Below are positions 45,269 to 56,733 of a stretch of 64,000 bases of DNA, one piece after another. The stretch spans positions 42,801 to 106,800 of the forward strand of contig NZ_JNLX01000067.1 in assembly GCF_000715495.1 (NCBI RefSeq), read 5' to 3'. Source of the DNA: Hymenobacter sp. IS2118 (GTDB lineage Bacteria; Bacteroidota; Bacteroidia; Cytophagales; Hymenobacteraceae). The notes under the pieces were generated by a model. It was not told where the DNA came from and did no database searches. It saw only the letters and a list, made by a program, of their open reading frames with translations. Positions within the stretch are counted from its first letter, which is position 1. Each line of letters begins with the position of its first letter. The position numbers and the translations under genes are program-made.

Positions 45269-45889
45269 ATGAAAACCCCTTCTTTTAAAATTGCCGCCCT
45301 CGCTTTCGTTGCCGGAGGGCTTGCCTTGCAGCTCACGTCCTGCGTGAGTACCGAGCGCGAAGTGAGCAGCTCTACCGTGGACCCGCGCGCGACGTACACG
45401 CCGCCGGCGGCCGGCGACCGTACCCGCGTAAATGGCCGAACGGTTTTGAACACCGTGAGCCGGACCCACAGCTTCTCCCGGCCCGATACCAAAGACAATT
45501 TTATTCTGCAGTTGCGCGGCCCGCGGGTACTCACCGCCCAGGCCCACCTCATTGTTACGAGCAGCACCGGCGACACCCTGCGCCACGAGGTGCTGCCCGC
45601 CCGCGCCCTCATCAGCGAGCGCGCCCTGATTGACCCGCAGGCCTCAACTGTGCGCGAAAAGGAAATTGCGATTTTGCAAGGCATGAACAGCTTCTTCGCC
45701 GATGGCCGCTTTTCGCAGCCGGCGTTGATGCCCGATGCCCGGCAGCCCGCCGAGATGGATTCCAAAACCTGGGCCGCGCTGCGTGAAGACCCCTCCATCG
45801 TGGGTTTCGACTACGTGGGCGCCGGCGGCTCCGAGCGCCGGATGGCCTACGTGCCCAAGCTGCAAAAGGCGGTGGTTATCAATCAGTAG
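45269..45889 (+). CDS. Predicted lipoprotein of unknown function
   Basis: A 206-aa lipoprotein: leader MKTPSFKIAALAFVAGGLA followed by lipobox LTSC. The body is hydrophilic with few features (VNGRTVLNTVSRTHSFSRPD; LRGPRVLTAQAHLIVTSS), ending in a beta-rich part (GSERRMAYVPKLQKAVVI). I do not recognise a family. It is followed by a DUF4920 gene on the same strand after 54 bases. Confidence 0.72.
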   Translation: MKTPSFKIAALAFVAGGLALQLTSCVSTEREVSSSTVDPRATYTPPAAGDRTRVNGRTVLNTVSRTHSFSRPDTKDNFILQLRGPRVLTAQAHLIVTSSTGDTLRHEVLPARALISERALIDPQASTVREKEIAILQGMNSFFADGRFSQPALMPDARQPAEMDSKTWAALREDPSIVGFDYVGAGGSERRMAYVPKLQKAVVINQ

Positions 45890-45943
45890 CAGCGGGCTTG
45901 GTTCTGATTTCCTTCGCTGAACCTGACTTAATTCAATCAACTC

Positions 45944-46552
45944 ATGAAATTTATTCTCGCTTTTGCTGCCTTATTGGTAGCCATTCTGCTCTTCATCCGC
46001 TTCGTACCGTCGGCCCCCATCAACCCGGTGCTGCCCGTAGAAGGGGCCCAGAAGGAAGTGAACGGCCACAACGCCGAAGTGCCGCCCGGCGATGAAGATT
46101 CGCCAACTACCGAAGAAGAAGCCGAGCAGGGCGCTAGCAGCAACGTAGTGCCCGCCGCCGCCGGTCAAACCTTCGGGGCGGCCATTACCCCGGCCGGCGC
46201 CCTGCCCATGAGCGCCATCGCCACCGCCCTCGGCACCCGCGACTCGGCCCAGGTGAAGCTGACGGGCAGAGCCAGCGCCGTGTGCCAGGCCAAAGGCTGC
46301 TGGATGACACTAGCCACTGCCGACGGCAAGCAAATGCGCGTTCGGTTTAAGGATTACGCGTTTTTTGTGCCCAAAGACCTCACCGGCCGCAACGTGGTGG
46401 TGAGCGGCTGGGCCCACCGCAGCACCGTTACCAAGGCCGATTTGCAGCACTACGCCCGGGACGCCGGCAAATCGAGTCAGGAAATTGCCGCCATCACTCA
46501 GGACGAGCAGCAGCTCACTTTTATGGCCGATGGCGTGCTAATACAGGACTAA
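45944..46552 (+). CDS. DUF4920-domain protein
   Basis: A 202-aa exported or membrane-anchored protein. One hydrophobic N-terminal segment (FILAFAALLVAILLFIRFV) and an acidic linker lead to the DUF4920 domain, an OB-like sheet with the hallmark ASAVCQAKGCWMTLA; the two Cys could bind metal. The family is common in Bacteroidota and of unknown function. A terminator follows. Confidence 0.85.
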   Translation: MKFILAFAALLVAILLFIRFVPSAPINPVLPVEGAQKEVNGHNAEVPPGDEDSPTTEEEAEQGASSNVVPAAAGQTFGAAITPAGALPMSAIATALGTRDSAQVKLTGRASAVCQAKGCWMTLATADGKQMRVRFKDYAFFVPKDLTGRNVVVSGWAHRSTVTKADLQHYARDAGKSSQEIAAITQDEQQLTFMADGVLIQD

Positions 46553-46580
46553 GCATTAGATGCTGATAATAAGAGTACTA

Positions 46581-46608
46581 GAAAGGCCGCCCGTGAGGTG
46601 GCCTTTTC
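46581..46608 (+). terminator. Intrinsic terminator after the DUF4920 gene
   Basis: The stem GAAAGGCCGCC with GGTGGCCTTTTC (one G-T pair) ends in a T-run, 28 bases after the stop. Confidence 0.8.
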
Positions 46609-46641
46609 TCGTTTATGGCCCGTTTTGAACCGTTGGCGTAG

Positions 46642-48792
<2,151 letters not shown>

Positions 48793-49092
48793 TTTAATTA
48801 TCTGATTTTCAATATGATGTGACCTTAATGACTTATCAAGCCAAGACGTGCGTAGTATCAGCAACTAAGCAGCTGTGCAAAAGCAACCGCACTTTGAAGA
48901 GCTAGCAACCAGTTGATAATCATAATGTAAAGATTGCGGCTTGCAGCTTAAAGCTCACTGCTAAACAGGACCGGGAAGGCTGATTTCCACATAAACAGGA
49001 ATTTTCAGCCAGGAAACAGGGGAAAAGTTATTTCGGCTGAATTATTGTCCTGCGATTTAACGTACCGATATTGTACCTCCATTATCCCACCC
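48793..49092. other. 300-base gap, AT-richer, no gene
   Basis: Contains a degenerate GCTTGCAGCTTAAAGCT string near 48938 of the sort also found at 63172. No frame looks coding. The promoter of the rhodanese gene must lie in its right part. Confidence 0.45.
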
Positions 49093-49914
49093 ATGCGAAT
49101 CATTACTTTACTGCTGTTGCTGCTCGGCCTGGGAGGCGTGGCCTCCCCGTTGCGGGCGCAATGTCTCGCGCTTGATGAGCTGCTGCGCATTGGCGCGGCT
49201 CCCACGGCCCTGGTGACGCCCCAGGTCGTGACCCAGCAATTGGCAGCTGACTGGGTTTATACCGCCCCCGGCGCATCTTCGCGGGAAGCATTCTGGACCT
49301 TTCCGGCTCCGGACGGTACCGCGGCTTCCCGGCTCAACGTGCGGGCGCAGCGCCCCGGCCAGGACGTGGTGTTCAAAACCACCCAAGCCTCCTGCGTGCG
49401 CCAGCTGCGCAGCGAGCTCAAAAGCCAGAAACTCGAAGCCCAGCCCGTGACCTGCGCCGGCTGCGAGGCCGTTCGGTATAAAAGCCCCGATTTTGAAGCG
49501 ACCATCTATAGCGAGATGAAGGGCGACTTCCCGTTTGTAGTGGTCATTCACCAGGCCGGAACCGTGATTCAGGACCCCGCCGCCAAGCGCGGTGCGCAGG
49601 TTGCCGCGCCGCTGCCAGCAGTGGAAATTGCCCTCGCCACCCAATTGCTGGCCGACCCCCGCTCCAAAATTCTGGACGTGCGCACGCCCGAAGAATTTGC
49701 GCAGGGCCACCTGCAAGGTGCCCAAAATGTGGACTTTCGGGCCTCCGACTTTAAGCAGCAGTTGAGCCTGCTGGACCCCGCCGGTCGATACGTACTCTAC
49801 TGCGCCACGGGCAACCGCAGCGGTCGGGCGGCAGTAGTGATGAAGGAGCAGGGCTTTGAGTCCGTCATCAACGCGGGTGCTTACGACGCCTTGCAGGCTG
49901 CGGGCGCCAAGTAG
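49093..49914 (+). CDS. Exported protein with C-terminal rhodanese domain
   Basis: A 273-aa secreted protein: signal peptide MRIITLLLLLLGLGGVASPLRA, an N-terminal region of unknown fold (about 150 residues, with CAGCEAVRYKSPDFEATIY), and a rhodanese domain at the C-terminus (ILDVRTPEEFAQGHL and the active loop CATGNRSG). Unlike the rhodanese at 2289 it has no lipobox. The partner protein is unknown. ATG 49093 starts the signal peptide. Confidence 0.85.
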   Translation: MRIITLLLLLLGLGGVASPLRAQCLALDELLRIGAAPTALVTPQVVTQQLAADWVYTAPGASSREAFWTFPAPDGTAASRLNVRAQRPGQDVVFKTTQASCVRQLRSELKSQKLEAQPVTCAGCEAVRYKSPDFEATIYSEMKGDFPFVVVIHQAGTVIQDPAAKRGAQVAAPLPAVEIALATQLLADPRSKILDVRTPEEFAQGHLQGAQNVDFRASDFKQQLSLLDPAGRYVLYCATGNRSGRAAVVMKEQGFESVINAGAYDALQAAGAK

Positions 49915-50119
49915 GCCAATATGGTCCCGCCTGGCGGGCAAACCGCGGCTAAGCGGGTCGGGATTTTGGTTTTTAAGCCTTTCTGCCTGCTGCCGTTACA
50001 GCGCGGCTGGTAACCCGGACCGCATTCCGGCGTATTTCTGTAAAGACCCGGCAGGTGGCTGCCGGGTCTTTTTGGTGAGTGCGTTCCCATTCGGGCCACT
50101 TCATATTACGCCTTTTTGT

Positions 50120-51937
50120 ATGACAAATGAAACCCTGACGCCGGAAGCCCTGCCGACGAAACACCTGTATGAAATGGGGCTGATTGGCAACTGCGCTTTT
50201 CTGGCCCTGGTTAATAAGGATACTTCCGTGGCGTGGCTTTGCTGGCCGCGCTTCGACAGCAGCTTTGTGTTTGGCAGCCTGCTCGATTCCAAAAAAGGGG
50301 GCGAGTTTAGCGTCCGGCCCGCGCAGGGCGGCAGCTTCAGTTCGGAGCAGTATTACGTGGAAAACACCAACGTGCTGCGCACGGAAATCACCACGGCCGA
50401 CGGGCGCTACCGCGTCACGGACTTCGCGCCACGCTTCGCGCAATACGAGCGCTACTACAAGCCCCTCATGCTCATTCGCAAACTGGAGCCGCTCGAGGGC
50501 GCGCCCCGCGTGCGCGTAGTCTGCGACCCGGTGGGCGAGTACGGCAGCAAAACCCTGAGCCGGCGGCGCAGCTCCAACCACATTGCCTATCTGGGTTTGG
50601 AAGAGGAGATTCGCCTCACCACCAACATCCCGCTCACCTACATTCTGGATGAGGAAGATTTTGCCCTCAACGAGCCCAAGTACTTGGTGCTTACGTATGG
50701 GGCGCCCCTGGAGGCCCCGGTAGAGAGTACTTCTGAGCGGTTTTTGAGCAGCACGCTGGAGTACTGGCGGAAGTGGGTGAAGAGCATGAGCATCGGCAAT
50801 TTTCATCAGGAGCAGGTCATTCGCTCGGCGTTGGCCCTCAAGGTGCACCAGTACGAAGACACCGGCGCCATCATCGCGGCCAGCACCACCAGCCTGCCCG
50901 AAGCGCCCGGCAGCACCCGCAACTGGGACTACCGCTACTGCTGGATGCGTGACACCTACTACATCCTGACGGCCTTCAACAACATCGGCCACTTTGAGGA
51001 GATGGAGCGGTATTTCCACTACATCGCCAATATTTCGACCAAGGTGAAGGGCAAGTATCAGCCCCTTTACGGCATCAGCGGGGCGTCGGAGCTGGTGGAG
51101 CAGGAGCTGGATTTGGAGGGCTACATGGGCAACCAGCCGGTGCGTATTGGCAACGATGCCTACACTCACGTGCAGAACGACGTGTACGGCCAGGTGCTGG
51201 TGGCACTGCTGCCGCTCTACGTCGACCAGCGCTTCGTGAACCCGGACCGTACCAACCCCGAAGCCCTCATGTACGAGGCCCTGGGCCTGATTAAGACCAC
51301 GATGGATGTGCCCGACGCGGGCCTGTGGGAATTCCGCAACCTGGCGCAGTACCACTGCTACACCTACCTGTTTCACTGGGCCGGCAGCCACGCGGCCCGC
51401 AAAGTAGCCCGCACGCTCGGCAACACAGCTATGGAGGCGCTGGCAACCGAGCTGAACGAAGAAGCGGCTCGCCGCATCGAACAGTGCTACAGCCCGGAGC
51501 TGGGCGCCTACACCAACGCCATTGGCTCGCCACACCTCGACGCCAGCACCTTGCAGCTTATCCTGATGGGCTACCTCGACCCGAATTCGGACCGGGCGCG
51601 GAAGCACCTCGAAGCCCTGGAAAAGGAGCTGAAAACGGCCGAAGGATTGTTTTACCGCTACCGGCACGCCGACGACTTCGGTACCCCGGAGACCACCTTC
51701 CTCATCTGCTCGTTCTGGTACGTGGAGGCCCTGGCCGTGGTGGGCCGTACCGACGACGCCATCCGCGAGTTTGAAAAACTCATCGGCTACACCAACCACC
51801 TGGGCTTGCTCAGCGAGGACGTGGACGCCAAAACGGGTTCGCAGTGGGGCAATTTCCCGCAGGCTTACAGCCACGTCGGGCTCATGAACGCCGCCTACCG
51901 CATTGCCAAGAAGCTGGACCAACCTGGCTTCATATAA
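50120..51937 (+). CDS. Glycoside hydrolase family 15 enzyme (glucoamylase/trehalase-like)
   Basis: A 605-aa cytoplasmic GH15 protein. The N-terminal domain begins YEMGLIGNCAFLALVNKDTS, as in bacterial GH15 proteins. The catalytic (alpha/alpha)6 part has NWDYRYCWMRDTYY at about residue 268 and the final SEDVDAKTGSQWGNFPQAYS, which holds the second acid. It is convergent with a trehalose-6-phosphate synthase/phosphatase, which would fit trehalose hydrolysis as in mycobacterial GH15 trehalases, but glucoamylase or dextrin activity is equally possible from sequence. Start ATG 50120. Confidence 0.87.
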   Translation: MTNETLTPEALPTKHLYEMGLIGNCAFLALVNKDTSVAWLCWPRFDSSFVFGSLLDSKKGGEFSVRPAQGGSFSSEQYYVENTNVLRTEITTADGRYRVTDFAPRFAQYERYYKPLMLIRKLEPLEGAPRVRVVCDPVGEYGSKTLSRRRSSNHIAYLGLEEEIRLTTNIPLTYILDEEDFALNEPKYLVLTYGAPLEAPVESTSERFLSSTLEYWRKWVKSMSIGNFHQEQVIRSALALKVHQYEDTGAIIAASTTSLPEAPGSTRNWDYRYCWMRDTYYILTAFNNIGHFEEMERYFHYIANISTKVKGKYQPLYGISGASELVEQELDLEGYMGNQPVRIGNDAYTHVQNDVYGQVLVALLPLYVDQRFVNPDRTNPEALMYEALGLIKTTMDVPDAGLWEFRNLAQYHCYTYLFHWAGSHAARKVARTLGNTAMEALATELNEEAARRIEQCYSPELGAYTNAIGSPHLDASTLQLILMGYLDPNSDRARKHLEALEKELKTAEGLFYRYRHADDFGTPETTFLICSFWYVEALAVVGRTDDAIREFEKLIGYTNHLGLLSEDVDAKTGSQWGNFPQAYSHVGLMNAAYRIAKKLDQPGFI

Positions 51938-51940
51938 ACG

Positions 51941-52011
51941 GTTTCCTGATTGCATAAAAAGAGCCCCTGACGCACGTTGCGTCAGGGGCTCTTTTTATGC
52001 AATCAGGAAAC
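51941..52011. terminator. Perfect 71-base palindrome, bidirectional terminator
   Basis: The arms 51941-51974 and 51978-52011 are exact complements over 34 bases, with only a 3-base loop (CGT). The core (GAGCCCCTGACGCA) is GC-rich and followed on both strands by a T-run. It lies 3 bases after the GH15 stop and 23 bases before the otsAB stop, so it ends both convergent transcripts. Confidence 0.93.
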
Positions 52012-52034
52012 CCAATGGGCCTATGAGTTGGCTG

Positions 52035-54209
52035 CTACAGCAGCTGGCGCAGCAGGTTGCGGACTTCCGTAGTGCTGGCTACGCGGAAGCGGGCCAGCGA
52101 CCGGGGCGCGCTGCCCACTTTCACGGTGTAGGCGTCGGAAGGCAGCGCCCGGAAGGTGTCTTCATCGGTCCGGTCATCGCCGAGGGCCAGGATAAAGTCG
52201 GGTTCGTGCACGCTCACCCAGCGGGCGGCCGCCGTGCCTTTATGGATGCCTGCGGTTTTAATCTCGACTACTTTATTGCCTTCCAGCACCTGCAAATCGG
52301 TGTTTGAAGCCAAGAACGTGAGGTGACTCATCATCTCGCGGGCGCGGCCGGCAGCCAACTCGGCATCGGCCCGGCGGAAGTGCCAGACCAGCGAATAGTC
52401 CTTTTCCTCAATAAAGGAGCCCGTCGTACGGTTCACGTACAAGTCCAGCACGGGGCGGATGTCGCGCTTCCAGTCGGCGCGTAGCTCCTGAAACAGCGTC
52501 CATTCCTGGCCGGCCCGACGCAGCCACACGCCGTGCTCGGCAATGAAATCGAGCGGCAGATGCCCCAGCCAGCTCTCCAGCGTCGCCCGGTCGCGTCCAC
52601 TGATGATAACCACTTGGTTATTGGGGTTGTCGGTGAGGGCGCGCAGCAGCAGGCGCAGCTCCTGGTCGGGCTGGGCGCGCTGGGGGTTGTTGTGGAAAGG
52701 CGTGAGGGTGCCGTCGTAATCCAGCAGCAAGAGCCGGCGCTTGGCCCCCTGGTATTCGCTCACCAGCCGCTGCGCTACTTTCGTTGTGAGCATGGTGGTA
52801 GCCAAGGTGAGCTGCTGCTCTTTGGCATACTGCAGGCGGTCCATAAACAGCTTGGTCCAGGAAAAAATATCGTACTGCTGCACCAGGGCCTGCATGTTGG
52901 CCATGCGGGTAATTTGTTCGTCCTCAGGCATTACCAGCGCCTCGTGCAGGGCCTCCACCAGCTTTCCCGTATCGGTGGGGTTGATGATGAGGGCGTCGGA
53001 CAGCTCGCGGGCGGCACCGGCCCGCTCGCTCAGGATAAGCACACCGCGCTGGTCGGTTTTGCTGGCCACGAACTCCTTGGCCACCAGGTTCATACCGTCG
53101 CGCATGGGCGTCACCAGGGCTACTTCGGCCATCTTGTAGAGCGCAGCCAGTTCCTCCAGCGGAAACGAGCGGTAGAAGTAGTGCACCGGATTCCAGCTAA
53201 TGGTGCGGTACTGCGCGTTGATGCGGCCCACCAGCTCATCAATTTCCTCCTTGAGGGACGCATATTGCGCCACTTGGTCCCGTGAGGGCACCACCACCAT
53301 GAGCAGGCTCACCTGGCTGCGCCATTCGGGGTAGCGCTGGAGCAGCAAATCGAAGGCCCGCAGCCGCTGGGCGATGCCTTTGGTATAGTCGAGCCGGTCG
53401 ATGGAAAGGATGACGCGCACTTCGCGCAGGGCCTCGCGGTATTCCCGCACGTGGTTCTGGGCCTGCGGTGATACTGCCGCCTCGGCGTAGCGGGCGTAGT
53501 CGATACCCATGGGAAAGGCATCGACCAGCACCGTCCGCGTGGCGGTTTCCACCTGGCCGTTCTGGCTGGGCAGGCCCAGCAGCTGCGACACTGAGTTGAG
53601 GAAGTGGCGCATGTCGCCGAAGGTATGGAAGCCGATGAGGTCGGCGCCGAGCACGCCGCGCAGCAGCTCCTCGCGCCAGGGCAGCACCCGAAACAGCTCG
53701 TGCGACGGAAACGGAATGTGCAGGAAAAAGCCAATCGTGGCATCCGGCCGGGCCTTGCGCAGCATCTCGGGCAGCAGCAGCAGCTGATAGTCGTGCACCC
53801 AAATGGTGTCGTTGGGGCCGGTTTGGGCCAGCACGGCCTGGCAAAACTTCTCATTCACCGCCTTATAGGCTTCCCAGAGGACGTCGTCGTAGCGGGCGAG
53901 CTGGGCGAAGTAATGGAAGGTGGGCCAAAGCGTGCCGTTGCTGAAGCCCTCGTAATAGTCCCGGATTTCGGCTTCGGTGAGGAATACCGGGGCCATGCTG
54001 TCCTCGGCCAGTTGCTGCCGCACGTACTCTTCCTCCGACTCGTCCTGCACGTACAGCCCCGGCCAGCCCACCCACAGGTTGCCATCGGCCCGGTAAATAG
54101 AGCCCAGGCCGGTAGCCAGACCGCCCTCACTGGGCTGGAAAGTAAGGTTGTCCTCGGTACGTTGGATTTTTATGGGCAGGCGGTTGGAAACAATTATAGT
54201 TCTAGGCAT
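52035..54209 (-). CDS. Bifunctional trehalose-6-phosphate synthase/phosphatase (OtsA-OtsB fusion)
   Basis: A 724-aa cytoplasmic enzyme that makes trehalose from UDP-glucose and glucose-6-phosphate in two steps. The N-terminal GT20 domain has [39 protein letters not shown] and [22 protein letters not shown] follows near residue 370. The C-terminal HAD phosphatase domain has [13 protein letters not shown] at about 493 and [12 protein letters not shown]. Both halves look complete. Trehalose would act as osmolyte or stress protectant. A nested hairpin lies upstream at 54279-54345. Confidence 0.95.
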   Translation of the reverse strand: MPRTIIVSNRLPIKIQRTEDNLTFQPSEGGLATGLGSIYRADGNLWVGWPGLYVQDESEEEYVRQQLAEDSMAPVFLTEAEIRDYYEGFSNGTLWPTFHYFAQLARYDDVLWEAYKAVNEKFCQAVLAQTGPNDTIWVHDYQLLLLPEMLRKARPDATIGFFLHIPFPSHELFRVLPWREELLRGVLGADLIGFHTFGDMRHFLNSVSQLLGLPSQNGQVETATRTVLVDAFPMGIDYARYAEAAVSPQAQNHVREYREALREVRVILSIDRLDYTKGIAQRLRAFDLLLQRYPEWRSQVSLLMVVVPSRDQVAQYASLKEEIDELVGRINAQYRTISWNPVHYFYRSFPLEELAALYKMAEVALVTPMRDGMNLVAKEFVASKTDQRGVLILSERAGAARELSDALIINPTDTGKLVEALHEALVMPEDEQITRMANMQALVQQYDIFSWTKLFMDRLQYAKEQQLTLATTMLTTKVAQRLVSEYQGAKRRLLLLDYDGTLTPFHNNPQRAQPDQELRLLLRALTDNPNNQVVIISGRDRATLESWLGHLPLDFIAEHGVWLRRAGQEWTLFQELRADWKRDIRPVLDLYVNRTTGSFIEEKDYSLVWHFRRADAELAAGRAREMMSHLTFLASNTDLQVLEGNKVVEIKTAGIHKGTAAARWVSVHEPDFILALGDDRTDEDTFRALPSDAYTVKVGSAPRSLARFRVASTTEVRNLLRQLL

Positions 54210-54278
54210 AGCACGCGGTGCGGTTGGTTAATCCAGGGGTTTACGGAAAAACAAGCCATTTGACCGGGTTTTAGTGAG

Positions 54279-54345
54279 AATAGGTTCTCACCGTTTGGGC
54301 TTAAAAACTGCTCAAAAGCATGGTTTTTAAGCAATGAGACCTATT
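54279..54345. promoter_or_regulatory. Nested hairpin upstream of the trehalose synthase gene
   Basis: The outer arms AATAGGTTCTCA (54279-54290) and TGAGACCTATT (54335-54345) enclose perfect 10-base inner arms GCTTAAAAAC (54299-54308) and GTTTTTAAGC (54323-54332). It is 70 bases from the ATG and could be an RNA structure or operator; neither is shown. Confidence 0.4.
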
Positions 54346-54401
54346 TGTGCTGACTCTAAATTCTCCGCTTAGAAGCTATATAGGCAGTTACCTGCTCCCA
54401 C

Positions 54402-54432
54402 AAAAAAGCCCCGACCTTGCTAGGTCAGGGCT
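54402..54432 (-). terminator. Intrinsic terminator of the deacetylase transcript
   Basis: On the minus strand an 11-base stem (AGCCCTGACCT with AGGTCGGGGCT, one mismatch) and a four-base loop are followed by six T. It is 130 bases past the deacetylase stop. Confidence 0.75.
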
Positions 54433-54564
54433 GTATTCAAAAGCAACACTGAGGAGGGCATCAGGCCTCATATTGCAAAAGTAATGGGGTTGTCAACTAC
54501 CTGTTTTTGGATGTTAGTCAGGTCACCAGGAATTGCCAAGAGCTGATAACTAATAGCTGGCAGC

Positions 54565-55488
54565 TTAAAACGACTGCACGATGTTGTTACGTAGCGTCTT
54601 GGGCGTCCAGTAGCCGCTGGCGATGATGCGGCGGATGGTGAAGAGCGGGTCGTTCTGGTCGCGCTTTTCGGCCAGGCTGAAGGCGGCCACGAAGCCCCGG
54701 GACTTCAGCTCCGGGAACGCCTGGGGGTTCCAGAGGCCAAAGGGATAGGCGAAGTAGCTGATTTTTTTGCCCGTGATTTCCTCCAGCGTTTTGGTCGGCT
54801 TCTCAATTTGCGTTACCCAATCCTGGCCCTGGTATTTTTTCACATTGTGGTGGTCCCAGGTGTGCGAGCCGATGACGTTGCCCTCGTCGGAAAGCTGTTT
54901 GATGTTGGCCTTGGTCATGTAGCGCGGGCGGCCGATGCTCACCGTCATAACGAAATAAACCCCCTTAAAGCCGTACTGCTCCAGGGTGGGGCGGGCCACC
55001 GTGAACTGGTCAAGGTCGGTGTCGTCGAAGGTGAGCATGATGGGCTTGCTCGGCAGTTTGGCCCCCATGGTCATGTAGGCGTAAAGTTGGTCGGGGAGCA
55101 CGGTGTGGTAGCCGGAGTCGGCCAGCATCTTCATCTGAGCTTTGAACTGCGCCACCGGAATGATGTAGTCCTTAGCACCTTTCGAGTCGCGGGCCGTCCA
55201 GTCGCGCACCTGGTGGTAGCACAGAATAGGCACTTGGGGCCGGGCCAGAATGGCGGCGGCATTGCCGGTGGCGCTGGCCGGAATAGTTTTGGGGTCGGGG
55301 GCGGGCGTGGCGTTGGCCTCGTCGGTGGCAGTGGCGCGGGTACCGGAAGTACCGGCTTCGGCCGGGGCGCCGGCAATGGCTTCAACGGTGGCGGAGCTGG
55401 TGCCGGCCTCGCCCAATGTGGCGGTTTTAGAGTCGCAGGCGGCTACGGCAAGGGCCACCAGCAGGAGGGATGCGGAAGGGAGTTTCAT
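54565..55488 (-). CDS. Polysaccharide deacetylase (NodB/CE4) lipoprotein
   Basis: A 307-aa lipoprotein (lipobox VAAC, Cys at about 18) with an Ala/Thr-rich linker of about 60 residues and a CE4 domain. The metal site shows TFDDTD (two Asp) and SHTWDHH (His pair); YFAYPFGLWN completes the family pattern. It would remove acetyl groups from a glycan such as peptidoglycan or a matrix polysaccharide. ATG 55488 is used; the longer frame runs through the promoter of dapA on the other strand. Confidence 0.9.
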   Translation of the reverse strand: MKLPSASLLLVALAVAACDSKTATLGEAGTSSATVEAIAGAPAEAGTSGTRATATDEANATPAPDPKTIPASATGNAAAILARPQVPILCYHQVRDWTARDSKGAKDYIIPVAQFKAQMKMLADSGYHTVLPDQLYAYMTMGAKLPSKPIMLTFDDTDLDQFTVARPTLEQYGFKGVYFVMTVSIGRPRYMTKANIKQLSDEGNVIGSHTWDHHNVKKYQGQDWVTQIEKPTKTLEEITGKKISYFAYPFGLWNPQAFPELKSRGFVAAFSLAEKRDQNDPLFTIRRIIASGYWTPKTLRNNIVQSF

Positions 55489-55575
55489 GGAGACTGAGCC
55501 GCGTCGCACGCGCCCGCCGGGTGGGGCAGGTTTGAAAAATGAGGGAGATAGTCGGGGTCGCGTGCGACGCGCCCC

Positions 55576-55583
55576 TACCTTTG
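55576..55583 (+). promoter_or_regulatory. Candidate -7 box TACCTTTG for dapA
   Basis: An exact TAnnTTTG match 32 bases before the dapA start. Confidence 0.45.
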
Positions 55584-55614
55584 TACTGTACAAAACTAAC
55601 CCCGAACCCTGCGC

Positions 55615-56499
55615 ATGAACAACTCCGGCACCCGTCTTCCTGCATTTCATGGTACGGGCGTGGCCCTGGTCACCCCCTTCACTGCTGACTTGGCCGTAGA
55701 TTATGCCGGCTGGCGCCGGCTGCTGGATTTCTGCATTGAAGGCGGCGTGGAATACCTGGTGGTGAACGGCACTACCGGCGAATCGCCCACGACCACTACC
55801 GACGAGCGGGCCGAGCTGCTGCGCGTGGCCAAAGAGCAGGTGGCCGGCCGCGTCCCACTCGTCTACGGCATCGGCAGCAACGACACTGCCGCCGCCGCAG
55901 ACCTGTTCCGCACCACCGACCTTACGGGCATTGCCGCCGTGCTCTCGGCCAGTCCGGCCTATAATAAGCCCACGCAGGCCGGCCTGCTGGCCCACTATCA
56001 GCGCCTAGCCGATGCCAGCCCCGTGCCCGTGATTCTCTACAATGTGCCTGGCCGTACGGCTTCCAACATCAGCGCCGAAACTACGCTGCGCCTGGCCCAG
56101 CACCCCAACATCATCGGCATCAAGGAAGCCAGCGGCAACATGGAGCAGTGCCTGAACATTGCGGCCAGCAAGCCGGCAGATTTTCTGCTGCTCTCGGGCG
56201 ACGACATGCTCACGCCCGCCCTCATTGCCTGCGGTGCCGAGGGCGTGATTTCGGTGTTGGCCAACGCCTTCCCACAGCGCTTTTCCGACATGACCCGCGC
56301 GGCCCTGGCCAGTGACTTTGCCGCCGCCCGTACGGGCCTGTTTCAGCTGCTCCCGCTGAACCCGCTGATGTATGAGGAGAGTAACCCCGTGGGCGTAAAA
56401 GCTGCTCTGGAAAGCCTGGGCGTGTGCGGCGCGGCCGTGCGCCTGCCCCTCCTGGAAGCCACCAACGGCCTGAAAGAGCGGATTCGGAGAGTGCTTTAG
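55615..56499 (+). CDS. dapA: 4-hydroxy-tetrahydrodipicolinate synthase
   Basis: A 294-aa cytoplasmic enzyme that condenses pyruvate with aspartate semialdehyde, the first committed step to diaminopimelate and lysine. The family pattern is complete: VVNGTTGESPTTTTDER, the Tyr in ILYNVPGRT near residue 142 and the Schiff-base Lys170 in IIGIKEASGNM. Length is normal. It is monocistronic, divergent from the deacetylase and convergent with the lutA-like gene across two repeats. Confidence 0.96.
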   Translation: MNNSGTRLPAFHGTGVALVTPFTADLAVDYAGWRRLLDFCIEGGVEYLVVNGTTGESPTTTTDERAELLRVAKEQVAGRVPLVYGIGSNDTAAAADLFRTTDLTGIAAVLSASPAYNKPTQAGLLAHYQRLADASPVPVILYNVPGRTASNISAETTLRLAQHPNIIGIKEASGNMEQCLNIAASKPADFLLLSGDDMLTPALIACGAEGVISVLANAFPQRFSDMTRAALASDFAAARTGLFQLLPLNPLMYEESNPVGVKAALESLGVCGAAVRLPLLEATNGLKERIRRVL

Positions 56500-56543
56500 G
56501 GGGCTTAAGCAGTGGTGCAAAAGTAACCGTAGCAAAAAAGCGG

Positions 56544-56631
56544 GTCATGCTGAGCTTGTCGAAGCATCTCTACCGCACCGTTGAAACTGCCCAATGGTGC
56601 GGTAGAGATGCTTCGACAAGCTCAGCATGAC
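56544..56631. repeat. Perfect 36-base inverted repeat (GCTGAGCTTGTCGAAGC type)
   Basis: Arms 56544-56579 and 56596-56631 are exact complements; the loop is 16 bases. No T-run directly follows. It lies between the convergent dapA and lutA-like genes. A degenerate single arm is at 6498-6521. From memory, related strings are common dispersed repeats in several phyla. Confidence 0.92.
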
Positions 56632-56668
56632 GGTCAAAACTCAATACGATTACTTATGCGTACCTGCT

Positions 56669-56727
56669 TAGTTATCGGTTGTCGAAGTAATAATGCACTA
56701 ACAACTGCCAACTAGCAACCGACAACT
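56669..56727. repeat. Diverged element of the TAGTTG family
   Basis: GTTATCGGTTGTCG on the left and GCAACCGACAACTAA on the right resemble the arms of 23826-23902. It lies 6 bases from the stop of the lutA-like gene. Confidence 0.5.
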
Positions 56728-56733
56728 AAAAAG

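Larger units (their letters stand above)
54210..54564. other. 355-base gap with a nested hairpin and a terminator
   Basis: Between the otsAB fusion start and the deacetylase stop. It contains the nested inverted repeat 54279-54345 and the terminator 54402-54432; no gene is visible. Confidence 0.6.

Noticed and set aside
49973..51955. 660-codon minus-strand frame opposite GH15
   Set aside because: Shadow frame; the plus strand shows the conserved GH15 motifs.
55489..55995. 169-residue N-terminal extension of the deacetylase
   Set aside because: It overlaps the dapA promoter and coding start on the other strand and would bury the lipoprotein signal.
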